A stretch of 14,582 bases of DNA, from contig DGUK01000017.1 of NCBI GenBank assembly GCA_002394635.1, forward strand, positions 1 to 14,582, in the 5' to 3' direction. The notes beneath the pieces are model-generated. The model was not told the DNA's origin and did not search any database. It saw only the letters and a list, made by a program, of their open reading frames with translations. The translations under genes were made by a program, and so were the position numbers. This stretch comes from Faecalitalea sp. UBA4312 (lineage in GTDB: Bacteria > Bacillota_I > Bacilli_A > Erysipelotrichales > Erysipelotrichaceae). The stretch's first letter is position 1; every line of letters starts with the position of its first letter. Below, one piece after another: positions 7,079 through 13,460 of this stretch.

Positions 7079-7108
7079 TTGCAATTGATATGTCGTTTCA
7101 TGTATAAT
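7079..7108 (+). promoter_or_regulatory. Promoter of the ireB-ruvX-yrzB-mltG operon
   Basis: TTGCAA (7079-7084), 18-base spacer, perfect TATAAT (7103-7108); predicted start near 7115. It lies between the alaS terminator and the ireB ribosome binding site. Confidence 0.65.
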
Positions 7109-7134
7109 GTAATAACTAAAGGAGCGTGATTATA

Positions 7135-7386
7135 ATGAGAGATGCTACAGAAACTATGACCTTTACTACAGAGGAAATCCGTCGTGAGAATATTAAGGCT
7201 ATTCTACGTGAAGTCAGTCAGGCATTGGAAGAACGTGGGTATAGTTCTGTAAATCAGATTGCAGGATACTTGATCAGTAATGATCCGGCATATATTTCTT
7301 CTCATAAAAATGCGCGTAATTTGATCCAGCGAATTGAACGTTATGAGATTATTGAAGAATTAGTGCGTGCATATCTGGAGAAATAA
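7135..7386 (+). CDS. ireB: IreB/UPF0297 (YrzL) family regulatory protein
   Basis: An 83-residue protein with the UPF0297 signature: a TMTF start region, QALEERGY and NQIAGYLISNDPAYISSHK, and a C-terminal RNLIQRIERYEIIEELV. In Enterococcus faecalis IreB is a substrate of the PASTA-domain Ser/Thr kinase IreK and affects cephalosporin resistance; that role is known for the relative, not shown here. A threonine-rich N-terminus (Thr5, Thr7, Thr9, Thr10) fits the idea of phosphorylation. The ATG at 7135 follows AAAGGAG with a 10-base spacing; an in-frame GTG at 7126 is too close to it. Its stop overlaps the ruvX start by one base (TAATG), so the two are translationally coupled. The alaS-ireB-ruvX order is conserved in Firmicutes. 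Confidence 0.93.
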   Translation: MRDATETMTFTTEEIRRENIKAILREVSQALEERGYSSVNQIAGYLISNDPAYISSHKNARNLIQRIERYEIIEELVRAYLEK

Positions 7387-7811
7387 TGTCGCGGATCATA
7401 GGCCTTGATTTAGGAAGTAAAACCTGTGGAGTTTCCATCAGTGACAGATCACAGCTGGTTGCCCGTGCTATGACGACCATTCGTTTTGAGAGTGATGACT
7501 ACGATACATGTTTTGACCGGATCCTAGAGCTGCTTGACAAAGAACAGATTCATGAAGTAGTATTAGGGCTGCCGAAACATATGAACGGGGATATTGGTAT
7601 TCGTGGCCAATTATCATTGGACTTTGCCGAAGAATTAAAAAAAGAAGGCATTACAGTCCATTTATGGGATGAACGATTGACTACGGTCAGCGCTGAACGT
7701 ATTTTGTTACAAGGGGATGTATCAAGAAAGAAGCGTAAGAAGATCATCGATCAGATGGCGGCTGTTGAAATCCTGCAGGGATATTTAGATCGACAAAAAA
7801 ATGGGGGTTAG
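7386..7811 (+). CDS. ruvX: YqgF/RuvX family nuclease (Holliday junction resolvase-like, pre-16S rRNA processing)
   Basis: A 141-residue RNase H-fold nuclease. It shows the DLGSKTCGV metal-binding strand (Asp8), GLPKHMNG (residues 61-68), WDERLTT (Asp95, Glu96) and the C-terminal IIDQMAAVEIL (Asp122), which together supply the expected acidic active site (Asp8, Glu96, Asp122). The family is named a putative Holliday junction resolvase, and in E. coli YqgF matures the 5' end of 16S rRNA; either role fits, and rRNA processing is the better supported one. Length is typical. The start overlaps the ireB stop, with no separate strong ribosome binding site. Its stop codon (7809-7811) is inside the loop of a terminator-like hairpin. 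Confidence 0.94.
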   Translation: MSRIIGLDLGSKTCGVSISDRSQLVARAMTTIRFESDDYDTCFDRILELLDKEQIHEVVLGLPKHMNGDIGIRGQLSLDFAEELKKEGITVHLWDERLTTVSAERILLQGDVSRKKRKKIIDQMAAVEILQGYLDRQKNGG

Positions 7812-7833
7812 TAGATACCTCCATTCTTTTTTT
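7801..7833 (+). terminator. Terminator-like hairpin (attenuator) between ruvX and the DUF1292 gene
   Basis: An 8-bp stem (ATGGGGGT at 7801-7808 with ACCTCCAT at 7817-7824, one wobble pair), an 8-base loop holding the ruvX stop, then a run of T residues to 7833. The next ribosome binding site starts at once after the T-run and there is no room for a promoter, so downstream genes would depend on readthrough. A ribosome finishing ruvX would cover part of the stem. Confidence 0.65.
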
Positions 7834-7846
7834 GAAAGGAGTTTTT

Positions 7847-8101
7847 ATGTTAGATTCAAATTGTTTGTATGTAAAAGATGAAAACGGACAGGAAAAAAAG
7901 ATGATCATCCTGTTTACTTTTGACAGTGAAGATTATCATAGCCAGTATGTTGTATTTCAGGATCCGGAATTGGAAGAGGAGAATGTGTATGCATCAAAAT
8001 ACGATGAACAAGGCAATCTGCTTCCGATTGAAACCGAAGAAGAATGGGATATGGTAGAAGAGGTCATCAATACATTCGTAGAGGATGAGGACAATGCCTA
8101 A
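7847..8101 (+). CDS. yrzB: DUF1292 family protein (YrzB-like)
   Basis: An 84-residue, very acidic protein of the DUF1292 family, conserved in Firmicutes between ruvX and mltG; its function is unknown. The pattern fits: a short beta-rich core (MIILFTFDSEDYHSQYVVFQDP), then ENVYASKYDEQGNLLPI and an acidic tail (EEEWDMVEEVINTFVEDED). No signal peptide or membrane segment, so cytoplasmic. The ATG at 7847 follows AAAGGAG (7835-7841). Its last 8 bases overlap the start of mltG, so translation of the two is probably coupled. The symbol is by synteny and family. Confidence 0.88.
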   Translation: MLDSNCLYVKDENGQEKKMIILFTFDSEDYHSQYVVFQDPELEEENVYASKYDEQGNLLPIETEEEWDMVEEVINTFVEDEDNA

Positions 8102-9161
8102 GAAAAAAAAGAAGGGGTTTTTAAAAGCAATTCTTATTTTGATCCTGATGATCTTGATTGGATGTGGCGGTTTTTCCATGTACAGTCTTTCACCCGTTGG
8201 CCAAGGCTCTAAAGAGGTTTCATTTAAAGTGGAACAAGGTCAATCTTATTCATCTGTTTTGCAGGACCTGGAGGATAACCATCTGATCCGGAATCGTACG
8301 GTGGCTTATCTGTATGCTAAATTGACACATAAAGATACATACTATGCCGGGGAATTCACTTTAAATGATGGAATGGATACACCGATGATCCTAGAGCATC
8401 TAGGAGATGTAAATCATGCACAATCTGAACAAGTGACCATTACCGTTCCGGAAGGGAAATGGGCAAAAGAAATTGCTGCTATGATCCATGAGAAATATCC
8501 TCAGTACAAAACTGAGGAAATCATTGCGTACTGGAATGATCAGAAGACGATTGAAATGCTGGCGAAAGATTATGCATTCTTAAATCCAAAAGAATTAAAT
8601 AACAAGAACTATCGTGTAAAACTGGAGGGTTATTTATTTCCGGAAACATATTCTTTTGATACAGATGCTTCATTAGAGACGATCACACGAACCTTTTTAA
8701 ATAAATTTGATGAAGTATATAAAAAGTATAAGAAGGATATTGATAAAAGTGGATACACGGTTCATGAAATCGTTTCCCTGGCCAGTGTTGTTCAGTTTGA
8801 AGCGGGCAGCGTGGATGATATGAAAACAATTGCAGGGGTATTTTATAATCGGTTAGACCAGGATATGAAACTGCAATCCAGTGTAACGGTTTGTTATGCA
8901 TTGTACGATGACTTTGAGGATCCGCAGGATTGTGAAGTAAATACGGAAATGGAGTCTCCGTATAATACATATCTGGAGGAAGGACTTCCTATCGGCCCGA
9001 TCTTAAATCCGGGTATGGAAGCCATTGATGCTGTACTACATCCGCAGGATACGGAATATTTGTTCTTTGCAGCAGATCCGGAAACAGGAAAAGTCTATTA
9101 CAGCAAGACATATGAAGAGCACGAAGAAATCATGGAGCAGCACAATTTGTACCTTGATTAA
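8094..9161 (+). CDS. mltG: Endolytic murein transglycosylase MltG (YceG family)
   Basis: A 355-residue cell-wall enzyme that cuts nascent peptidoglycan strands within the chain. The N-terminus is KKKKK followed by a hydrophobic segment (about 9-23), placing the rest outside the cell. A LysM-like subdomain (about 41-100, VSFKVEQGQSYSSVLQDL) precedes the YceG catalytic domain. The catalytic glutamate is most likely Glu235 in ASVVQFEAGS, aligning with E. coli Glu218 by my recollection of that sequence; the preceding glutamate common in this motif (EKE) is Gln233 here. The family motifs GYLFPETYSF (179-188), GVFYNRL and NTYLEEGLPIGPI follow. The ATG at 8094 is preferred (GAGGA 8 bases upstream) over one at 8085. 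LIGC at 21-24 resembles a lipobox, so a lipoprotein anchor is possible. Confidence 0.94.
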   Translation: MPKKKKKGFLKAILILILMILIGCGGFSMYSLSPVGQGSKEVSFKVEQGQSYSSVLQDLEDNHLIRNRTVAYLYAKLTHKDTYYAGEFTLNDGMDTPMILEHLGDVNHAQSEQVTITVPEGKWAKEIAAMIHEKYPQYKTEEIIAYWNDQKTIEMLAKDYAFLNPKELNNKNYRVKLEGYLFPETYSFDTDASLETITRTFLNKFDEVYKKYKKDIDKSGYTVHEIVSLASVVQFEAGSVDDMKTIAGVFYNRLDQDMKLQSSVTVCYALYDDFEDPQDCEVNTEMESPYNTYLEEGLPIGPILNPGMEAIDAVLHPQDTEYLFFAADPETGKVYYSKTYEEHEEIMEQHNLYLD

Positions 9162-9181
9162 TCTTTGTTCTATGTTATAAT
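9154..9181 (+). promoter_or_regulatory. Promoter of greA
   Basis: TTGATT (9154-9159), 16-base spacer and extended -10 TGTTATAAT (9173-9181). It overlaps the end of mltG. No terminator is seen between mltG and greA, so greA may also be reached by readthrough. Confidence 0.65.
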
Positions 9182-9208
9182 CACAATGCGAAAAAAAGGG
9201 GTGTTAAA

Positions 9209-9691
9209 ATGGCAAACGATAAGAATTATGTGACCCAGGCCGGTTATGATGCACTGGTTGCTGAACAGGATCATTTAGTACATACTGTTCGTGCACAGGT
9301 AATTGTGGAATTACAGGAAGCGCGTGCACAAGGGGACTTGTCCGAGAACGCTGATTACGATGCTGCCAGAGAGCATCAGGCACAAGTGGAAGCGCGAATT
9401 CGTGAATTAGAGATACTGATTAAAAATGCAGTTATCATTGAGGAAAAAGATAGTGGACAGAATCAGAATGCGATTGTCGTGTTGGGATCTAAAGTAACTT
9501 TAAAAGATCTTTCCGAAAATGTAGAAAAAACTTTTACAATCGTTGGTTCTATTGAAGCCGATCCATTGAATGGAAAATTATCCAACAATACACCATTGGC
9601 GGAAGCGATGATGGATAAAAAAGTTGGGGATACTGTTTTGGTAAATCGTGTAGATGAACCATACGAAGTAGAAATTATCGATATTCAATAG
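9209..9691 (+). CDS. greA: Transcription elongation factor GreA
   Basis: A 160-residue factor that enters the RNA polymerase secondary channel and triggers cleavage of backtracked transcripts. The N-terminal coiled coil (about 1-78) carries the acidic tip DLSENADYDAA with Asp43 and Glu46, the residues that hold the catalytic magnesium. The C-terminal FKBP-like domain has LGSKVTLKDL (from residue 92) and NNTPLAEAMMDKKVGD, both diagnostic. Length is standard (about 158). The ATG at 9209 follows AGGGGTG with good spacing. It has its own promoter. In Bacillus several genes (for example udk and U32 peptidases) separate mltG and greA; here they are absent. The only terminator-like structure after it lies over the comEA start. 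Confidence 0.97.
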   Translation: MANDKNYVTQAGYDALVAEQDHLVHTVRAQVIVELQEARAQGDLSENADYDAAREHQAQVEARIRELEILIKNAVIIEEKDSGQNQNAIVVLGSKVTLKDLSENVEKTFTIVGSIEADPLNGKLSNNTPLAEAMMDKKVGDTVLVNRVDEPYEVEIIDIQ

Positions 9692-9699
9692 TCATACAA

Positions 9700-9705
9700 T
9701 ATAAT
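9700..9705 (+). promoter_or_regulatory. Possible -10 element of the comEA-comEC operon
   Basis: A perfect TATAAT, but no good -35 at the usual distance. If used, transcription begins near 9712, so the message would open almost directly with the hairpin over the comEA start. Confidence 0.35.
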
Positions 9706-9716
9706 CTTAACGTAAT

Positions 9717-9757
9717 AGAGAAGGGTGATCTAAATGAAGAAAGCACTTCTCTTTTTT
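9717..9757 (+). terminator. Hairpin with U-tract over the comEA ribosome binding site and start
   Basis: AGAGAAG (9717-9723) pairs with CTTCTCT (9746-9752); a bulged extension TG/CA (9726-9727 with 9744-9745) is possible. Five T residues follow. The ribosome binding site (AAGGG, 9721-9725) lies partly in the stem, and the ATG (9734-9736) is in the loop. It could end greA transcripts and also hide the comEA start. Confidence 0.5.
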
Positions 9758-10216
9758 ATTGTAATCTTTTCCTTTATCCTAACCTGCTTTGGAAGAATAC
9801 AGCCAGTGAGCCTTGATCTTGTGCAACCCAGCGTCAAGGAAGTGGAGATCAAAGGAGAAGTTAAAAAACCAGGCGTTTATCAAGTGAAATGGGATGCCAA
9901 TATGCAAGATGTCATTGATCATGCCGGTGGATTGAAAGAAACGGCAGATACCTCATCATTATCCCTTGCCAGAGTTGTGGATCCCAGGGAAGTAATCGTA
10001 GTTCCGATAAAGAAGGATGAGCAGGAACAGAAGATATCTATTAATACTGCCAGTCTGGAACAGTTACAGACTTTACCTGGAATCGGACCCAAAATGGCTG
10101 AGCGTATTATTGAATACCGGTCACAAACCAGCTTTTCCTCTTTAGAGCAGCTAAAGGAAGTCAAGGGAATCGGGGATAAGACCTTTGAACGGTTACAGGA
10201 ATTTATCTGCCTATGA
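9734..10216 (+). CDS. comEA: Competence protein ComEA (DNA receptor)
   Basis: A 160-residue membrane-anchored DNA-binding protein for uptake of transforming DNA. One N-terminal hydrophobic segment (about 4-19) anchors it, leaving the rest outside. An SLBB domain follows (about 36-92: VEIKGEVKKPGVYQV, DVIDHAGGL, VDPREVIVVP), then a paired helix-hairpin-helix DNA-binding domain (about 100-158: INTASLEQLQTLPGIGPKMA, EVKGIGDKTFERL). Both domains are in the usual order, though the linker between them is short. The stop overlaps the comEC start by 4 bases (ATGA), so the two are co-translated. The comEB gene found between them in Bacillus subtilis is absent. Translation may be limited by the hairpin over its start. 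Confidence 0.94.
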   Translation: MKKALLFFIVIFSFILTCFGRIQPVSLDLVQPSVKEVEIKGEVKKPGVYQVKWDANMQDVIDHAGGLKETADTSSLSLARVVDPREVIVVPIKKDEQEQKISINTASLEQLQTLPGIGPKMAERIIEYRSQTSFSSLEQLKEVKGIGDKTFERLQEFICL

Positions 10217-12087
10217 AAACTTACTGTTTGTTGATTTTTTTTAGTGTTTGGATCTGCATGCTGATTGGAAATCAGAGTGGCACTTGCATTGTAGCTGCAC
10301 TGCTGTTGTTGTATTTATATCAACGTTATAAAAAAAGTACATGGATCCTGATTAGTATCGGAATCATCCTTGTTTCGTTGATCAGGGTTTCCGGGTCTAT
10401 GAATAAACCGGAACAAGGCCGTTATGTTGTTTATGAGATCCATAAAAATTATTGTCTTGCGACGAACAAAAAAGAAACCGTTGTTTTGTACCAATGCGAT
10501 GATCTTTCTTTTTATGATCAGGTAGATGTAAAGGATATTGAACCAATAGAAGACCTGAAGAATATTGGTCTGTTTTCGTTTTCAGATCATATGGCAAAAC
10601 GTAAAATTGGCTATTCATCATCATCTTCTGCTTGTGTTCAGCCATCCGCTTCATTAAAAAGTTATTTATACCGATGTTTGCGCTCCGATCCTATGGCACT
10701 TGCCTGTTATTATGGAATCTATGACGATACAGTGTCGGAAATTACGATCCAACTGGGCTTGCCGATATTATCTTTCTTTTCCTTATGGAAGAGGATATTG
10801 CAGCGATGGTTTACAAGAAATGTATCTCAGGGCATTCTGATGTTTTCCATTTTACTGTATGGTCAATTGTTTGTGATGACACCTACGTTGATCCGATACT
10901 TTCTGTTTCAAACGGGTAGATATTTCTTCAAGGAATGGGAAACGTCTTTGGCTTTTTCCGGAATCCTTTTTTTATGGATCGTTCCATACGGAGCTGGTGA
11001 ATTTACCTTTGTATTTCCAGTGATCATGCAATTATTACGGTATAGCTGTCATGATCTGAAGGAACGATGGATCCTAGAGAAGGTGAGTTTGTTTTTTTGT
11101 CAACTCGTTTTCTTTCATAAAGTGAACATATTGTCATTTCTTACTTTTGGATTGAATCGTAAGATTATGGGAATGATGTTTTTATTATCTTTGAGTGGAA
11201 CTGGGAGGACCTTGTTTGAAACGTGGAATCAATGGATGCATCAGTGCCCGGATCTTACTTTTTACTATCTTCCTTCGTTTTTCTTTTTTGCTTTATTAAT
11301 AGTATGGATCCTAACTCGTTTTAAAAAGCGGTTTTTACTGTTATGTTTCTGTCTTCCTTTTTTTGAAACATCATTAAATCCGTTTTTTCAGGTTATCCTG
11401 ATCAATATAGGACAGGGGGACTGCACATTGATCGTAGAACCGTTTAAACGATCTGCTGTTATGATCGACTGCGGACAGAATCTGTACAGAGATAATGTGG
11501 AAACTATTATTTTACCTGTTTTGCAGCAATGGCAGATCCATTCACTGGATGCGTTGATCATAACACATGATGACTTTGATCACAGTGGCGGAAAGGATCA
11601 GCTGCAACGAAAGATCCCTGTAAAAAAAGTAATCACCAAAAGAGAACTGGTCCCTGATGTAGGCTACCCTTTTCATTCATTATTGCCACAAAGAACGGCA
11701 AAAGACGAAAACGACGAAAGCATCGTTTCATTATTCTCCTATGATGGATTTGTTTATTTATGGATGGGGGATGCAGGAGTGGATGTGGAATATGATCTTA
11801 TGAAAAAATACCATTTAAATGCTGATGTTTTAAAGCTTGGTCATCACGGTTCGAAAACAAGCTCGTCTTATGATTTTTTAGATACAGTCCGTCCTAAAAT
11901 CGGTCTGGTTTCCGCCGGACTTCATAATCGATATGGGCATCCTTCCAGCCAGGTTATCAGTCGTTGCCACAGTCTGGGGATCCATACATTGGATACAAAG
12001 GAAGTAGGTATGATCCGGCTTTGCACTTTCCATGGTTTTATGTGGATGGAAACAGCCAGCGGTTTGATGTCTCTTGTTGAAAAATAA
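10213..12087 (+). CDS. comEC: DNA internalisation competence protein ComEC/Rec2
   Basis: A 624-residue inner-membrane channel for single-stranded DNA, shorter than the ~770 of B. subtilis. Layout: two or three N-terminal membrane helices (about 3-60), a shortened OB-like DUF4131 region (about 70-135), a competence/permease domain (about 160-390) and a C-terminal metallo-beta-lactamase-like domain (about 392-624). The last keeps its motifs: INIGQGDCTLI, MIDCG, THDDFDHSGG (His452, Asp454, Asp456, His457), MGDAG and LGHHGSKTSSS (His544, His545), so nuclease function is plausible. In the permease domain the usual SGLH motif reads QLGLP (180-184), lacking the histidine, though a PTLIR segment (224-228) remains. 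No frameshift or stop is seen. ATG chosen from the 4-base overlap with comEA. Confidence 0.92.
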   Translation: MKTYCLLIFFSVWICMLIGNQSGTCIVAALLLLYLYQRYKKSTWILISIGIILVSLIRVSGSMNKPEQGRYVVYEIHKNYCLATNKKETVVLYQCDDLSFYDQVDVKDIEPIEDLKNIGLFSFSDHMAKRKIGYSSSSSACVQPSASLKSYLYRCLRSDPMALACYYGIYDDTVSEITIQLGLPILSFFSLWKRILQRWFTRNVSQGILMFSILLYGQLFVMTPTLIRYFLFQTGRYFFKEWETSLAFSGILFLWIVPYGAGEFTFVFPVIMQLLRYSCHDLKERWILEKVSLFFCQLVFFHKVNILSFLTFGLNRKIMGMMFLLSLSGTGRTLFETWNQWMHQCPDLTFYYLPSFFFFALLIVWILTRFKKRFLLLCFCLPFFETSLNPFFQVILINIGQGDCTLIVEPFKRSAVMIDCGQNLYRDNVETIILPVLQQWQIHSLDALIITHDDFDHSGGKDQLQRKIPVKKVITKRELVPDVGYPFHSLLPQRTAKDENDESIVSLFSYDGFVYLWMGDAGVDVEYDLMKKYHLNADVLKLGHHGSKTSSSYDFLDTVRPKIGLVSAGLHNRYGHPSSQVISRCHSLGIHTLDTKEVGMIRLCTFHGFMWMETASGLMSLVEK

Positions 12088-12105
12088 GCATATTTAAAGA
12101 AATGT

Positions 12106-12114
12106 TGATATAAT
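12106..12114 (+). promoter_or_regulatory. Extended -10 promoter of holA
   Basis: TGATATAAT, an extended -10, ends six bases before the holA ATG. With the last T at -7, transcription would begin at base 12121, the A of the start codon. No good -35 and no ribosome binding site are seen. Confidence 0.6.
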
Positions 12115-12120
12115 AGAATC

Positions 12121-13059
12121 ATGAATTATGTTTTATATGGTAGTGATGCCAGTCGCGTTGCTCAGAAGATCAGTCAAATCAAGAAAAAACATAAAATGTC
12201 TGAGGCAGCGATTACGATGGATGCTTTAAATACAGAACAGAGTCATTTCTTTATGGAAATGGACAGCTTTTCCATTTTTGATGAAAAAAAGATGATCATA
12301 TTGGAAAATGCCACGTTTCTTTCTGGTAAAGATACGACCAAGTATTCAACAGATGAACTGTTGAAAAGATTAGATACGGATCAACGGTTGATTATGGTTT
12401 ATTGTTGCCCCAGCGATAATTTGGATAAGCGGAAGAAACTAGTAAAAGCGTTTGAGAAAGCTTCAACGGTGTATGCGTGCAAGGCTTTGGATCACAAAAG
12501 CCAGCCAGGCTATATACAAGAGCTCTTAAAAGCTTCTCATGTACGAATGGATCGGGATGCATTTACATGGTTTTCTCGTCATGTAGGGATGGATTCTTTG
12601 AAGATCGGCAATGAGGTTGAAAAATTAAGTATATATAATTCAGATATTCATTTGCAGGATGTAAAAGCTTTAACCAGTGTGGAACCCACTGACGATGTTT
12701 TTAAAATGGTAGATGCATTGTTTAATAAAAATGGATTGTTGCTATTGTCATATTATCGAAATTTCCGGGCTCAAAATATGGAACCGGTCGCAATTGTCGG
12801 ATTATTGGCTGGACAGATCCGCTTTTTATTCCAGGTTCGGGTATGTATGGATCAAGGAATGTGGAAAGATCAGATTGCTTCTGAATTGCATGCTCATCCA
12901 TACAGGGTTCAGATCAATATGCAAAGAGCACAAGACTATACACCTCAGCAATTGTTAGATCAGCTTAGTGAACTGGCTCGGTTTGACAGGGACATGAAGC
13001 GAGGATTTGTGGATAAAGATGAGGGCTTTGAACAGTTTATATTAAAAATGCTGGCATAA
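12121..13059 (+). CDS. holA: DNA polymerase III delta subunit
   Basis: A 312-residue clamp-loader subunit that opens the beta sliding clamp during DNA replication. The N-terminus (MNYVLYGSD) is the first strand of the delta AAA-like fold. Family features follow: DSFSIFDEKKMIILENATFL (about 49-68) in the clamp-binding part, the LKIGNEVEKLSIY segment (about 160-172) and the C-terminal collar domain (about 180-312) with DDVFKMVDALF, AGQIRFLFQVR and HPYRVQ. Length is slightly below the typical 330-345. The start is fixed by the family N-terminus, yet no ribosome binding site precedes it and a -10 element sits six bases upstream, suggesting a leaderless message. It is conserved downstream of comEC in Firmicutes and ends at a terminator shared with rpsT. 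Confidence 0.93.
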   Translation: MNYVLYGSDASRVAQKISQIKKKHKMSEAAITMDALNTEQSHFFMEMDSFSIFDEKKMIILENATFLSGKDTTKYSTDELLKRLDTDQRLIMVYCCPSDNLDKRKKLVKAFEKASTVYACKALDHKSQPGYIQELLKASHVRMDRDAFTWFSRHVGMDSLKIGNEVEKLSIYNSDIHLQDVKALTSVEPTDDVFKMVDALFNKNGLLLLSYYRNFRAQNMEPVAIVGLLAGQIRFLFQVRVCMDQGMWKDQIASELHAHPYRVQINMQRAQDYTPQQLLDQLSELARFDRDMKRGFVDKDEGFEQFILKMLA

Positions 13060-13091
13060 AAAAAGTATGAGAACATTTTCTCATACTTTTT
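13060..13091. terminator. Bidirectional terminator between holA and rpsT
   Basis: A 14-bp stem (13060-13073 with 13078-13091, core AGTATGAGAA/TTCTCATACT), CATT loop, and A/T-runs on both sides. It starts right after the holA stop and, on the minus strand, right after the rpsT stop. Confidence 0.92.
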
Positions 13092-13351
13092 TATATCTGA
13101 TTAATAGCTTTTGCTAAACGTGATTTCTGACGGCTTGCGTAGTTTTTGTGATGAACGCCTTTTGCGACAGCAGCATCTAATTTAGAACTGCATTCTGCAT
13201 ACGCTGCGATAGCCGCTTCTTTATCTTTAGCATCAATACAAGCTTGTACTTTTTTAATACTTGTTTTCAATGCTGATTTTCTGGATACGACTAGCTTATG
13301 TGCTTTGTTGTTAGTCTTAACACGTTTTTTCTGTGATTGAATTTGTGGCAT
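13091..13351 (-). CDS. rpsT: 30S ribosomal protein S20
   Basis: An 86-residue ribosomal protein binding 16S rRNA early in 30S assembly. It is highly basic and helical, with the S20 hallmarks MPQIQSQKKRVKTN at the start, SRKSALKTSIKKV in the middle and the C-terminal KGVHHKNYASRQKSRLAKAI. The ATG at 13349-13351 was chosen because a near-perfect AGGAGGTG (13358-13365) lies 6 bases upstream; a start three codons earlier would overlap it. It has its own strong promoter and a leader of about 26 bases. Its orientation opposite to holA is the usual Firmicutes arrangement. Confidence 0.97.
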   Translation of the reverse strand: MPQIQSQKKRVKTNNKAHKLVVSRKSALKTSIKKVQACIDAKDKEAAIAAYAECSSKLDAAVAKGVHHKNYASRQKSRLAKAINQI

Positions 13352-13383
13352 GGCTTGCACCTCCTGACATAAATCGCAAATGG

Positions 13384-13412
13384 ATTATAGCAAAATTCCT
13401 TACTTAATGCAA
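13384..13412 (-). promoter_or_regulatory. Strong promoter of rpsT
   Basis: On the minus strand: -35 TTGCAT (13407-13412), 17-base spacer, extended -10 TGCTATAAT (13384-13392). The predicted start is near 13377. Such strength suits a ribosomal protein gene. Confidence 0.75.
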
Positions 13413-13433
13413 CACAAGAGTTAAAAAATAAGG

Positions 13434-13439
13434 TATAAT
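13434..13439 (+). promoter_or_regulatory. -10 element of the fmt-lepA promoter
   Basis: A perfect TATAAT with no clear -35 at the usual distance; predicted start near 13446, followed by GGAGGTGA at 13449-13456. It is divergent from the rpsT promoter; the two -10 elements are 44 bases apart. Confidence 0.5.
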
Positions 13440-13460
13440 ACTCAAGCTGGAGGTGACGTT

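Noticed and set aside
7085..7108. TTGATA (7085-7090) as the -35 of the ireB promoter
   Set aside because: The spacer to TATAAT would be only 12 bases; TTGCAA at 7079-7084 gives 18.
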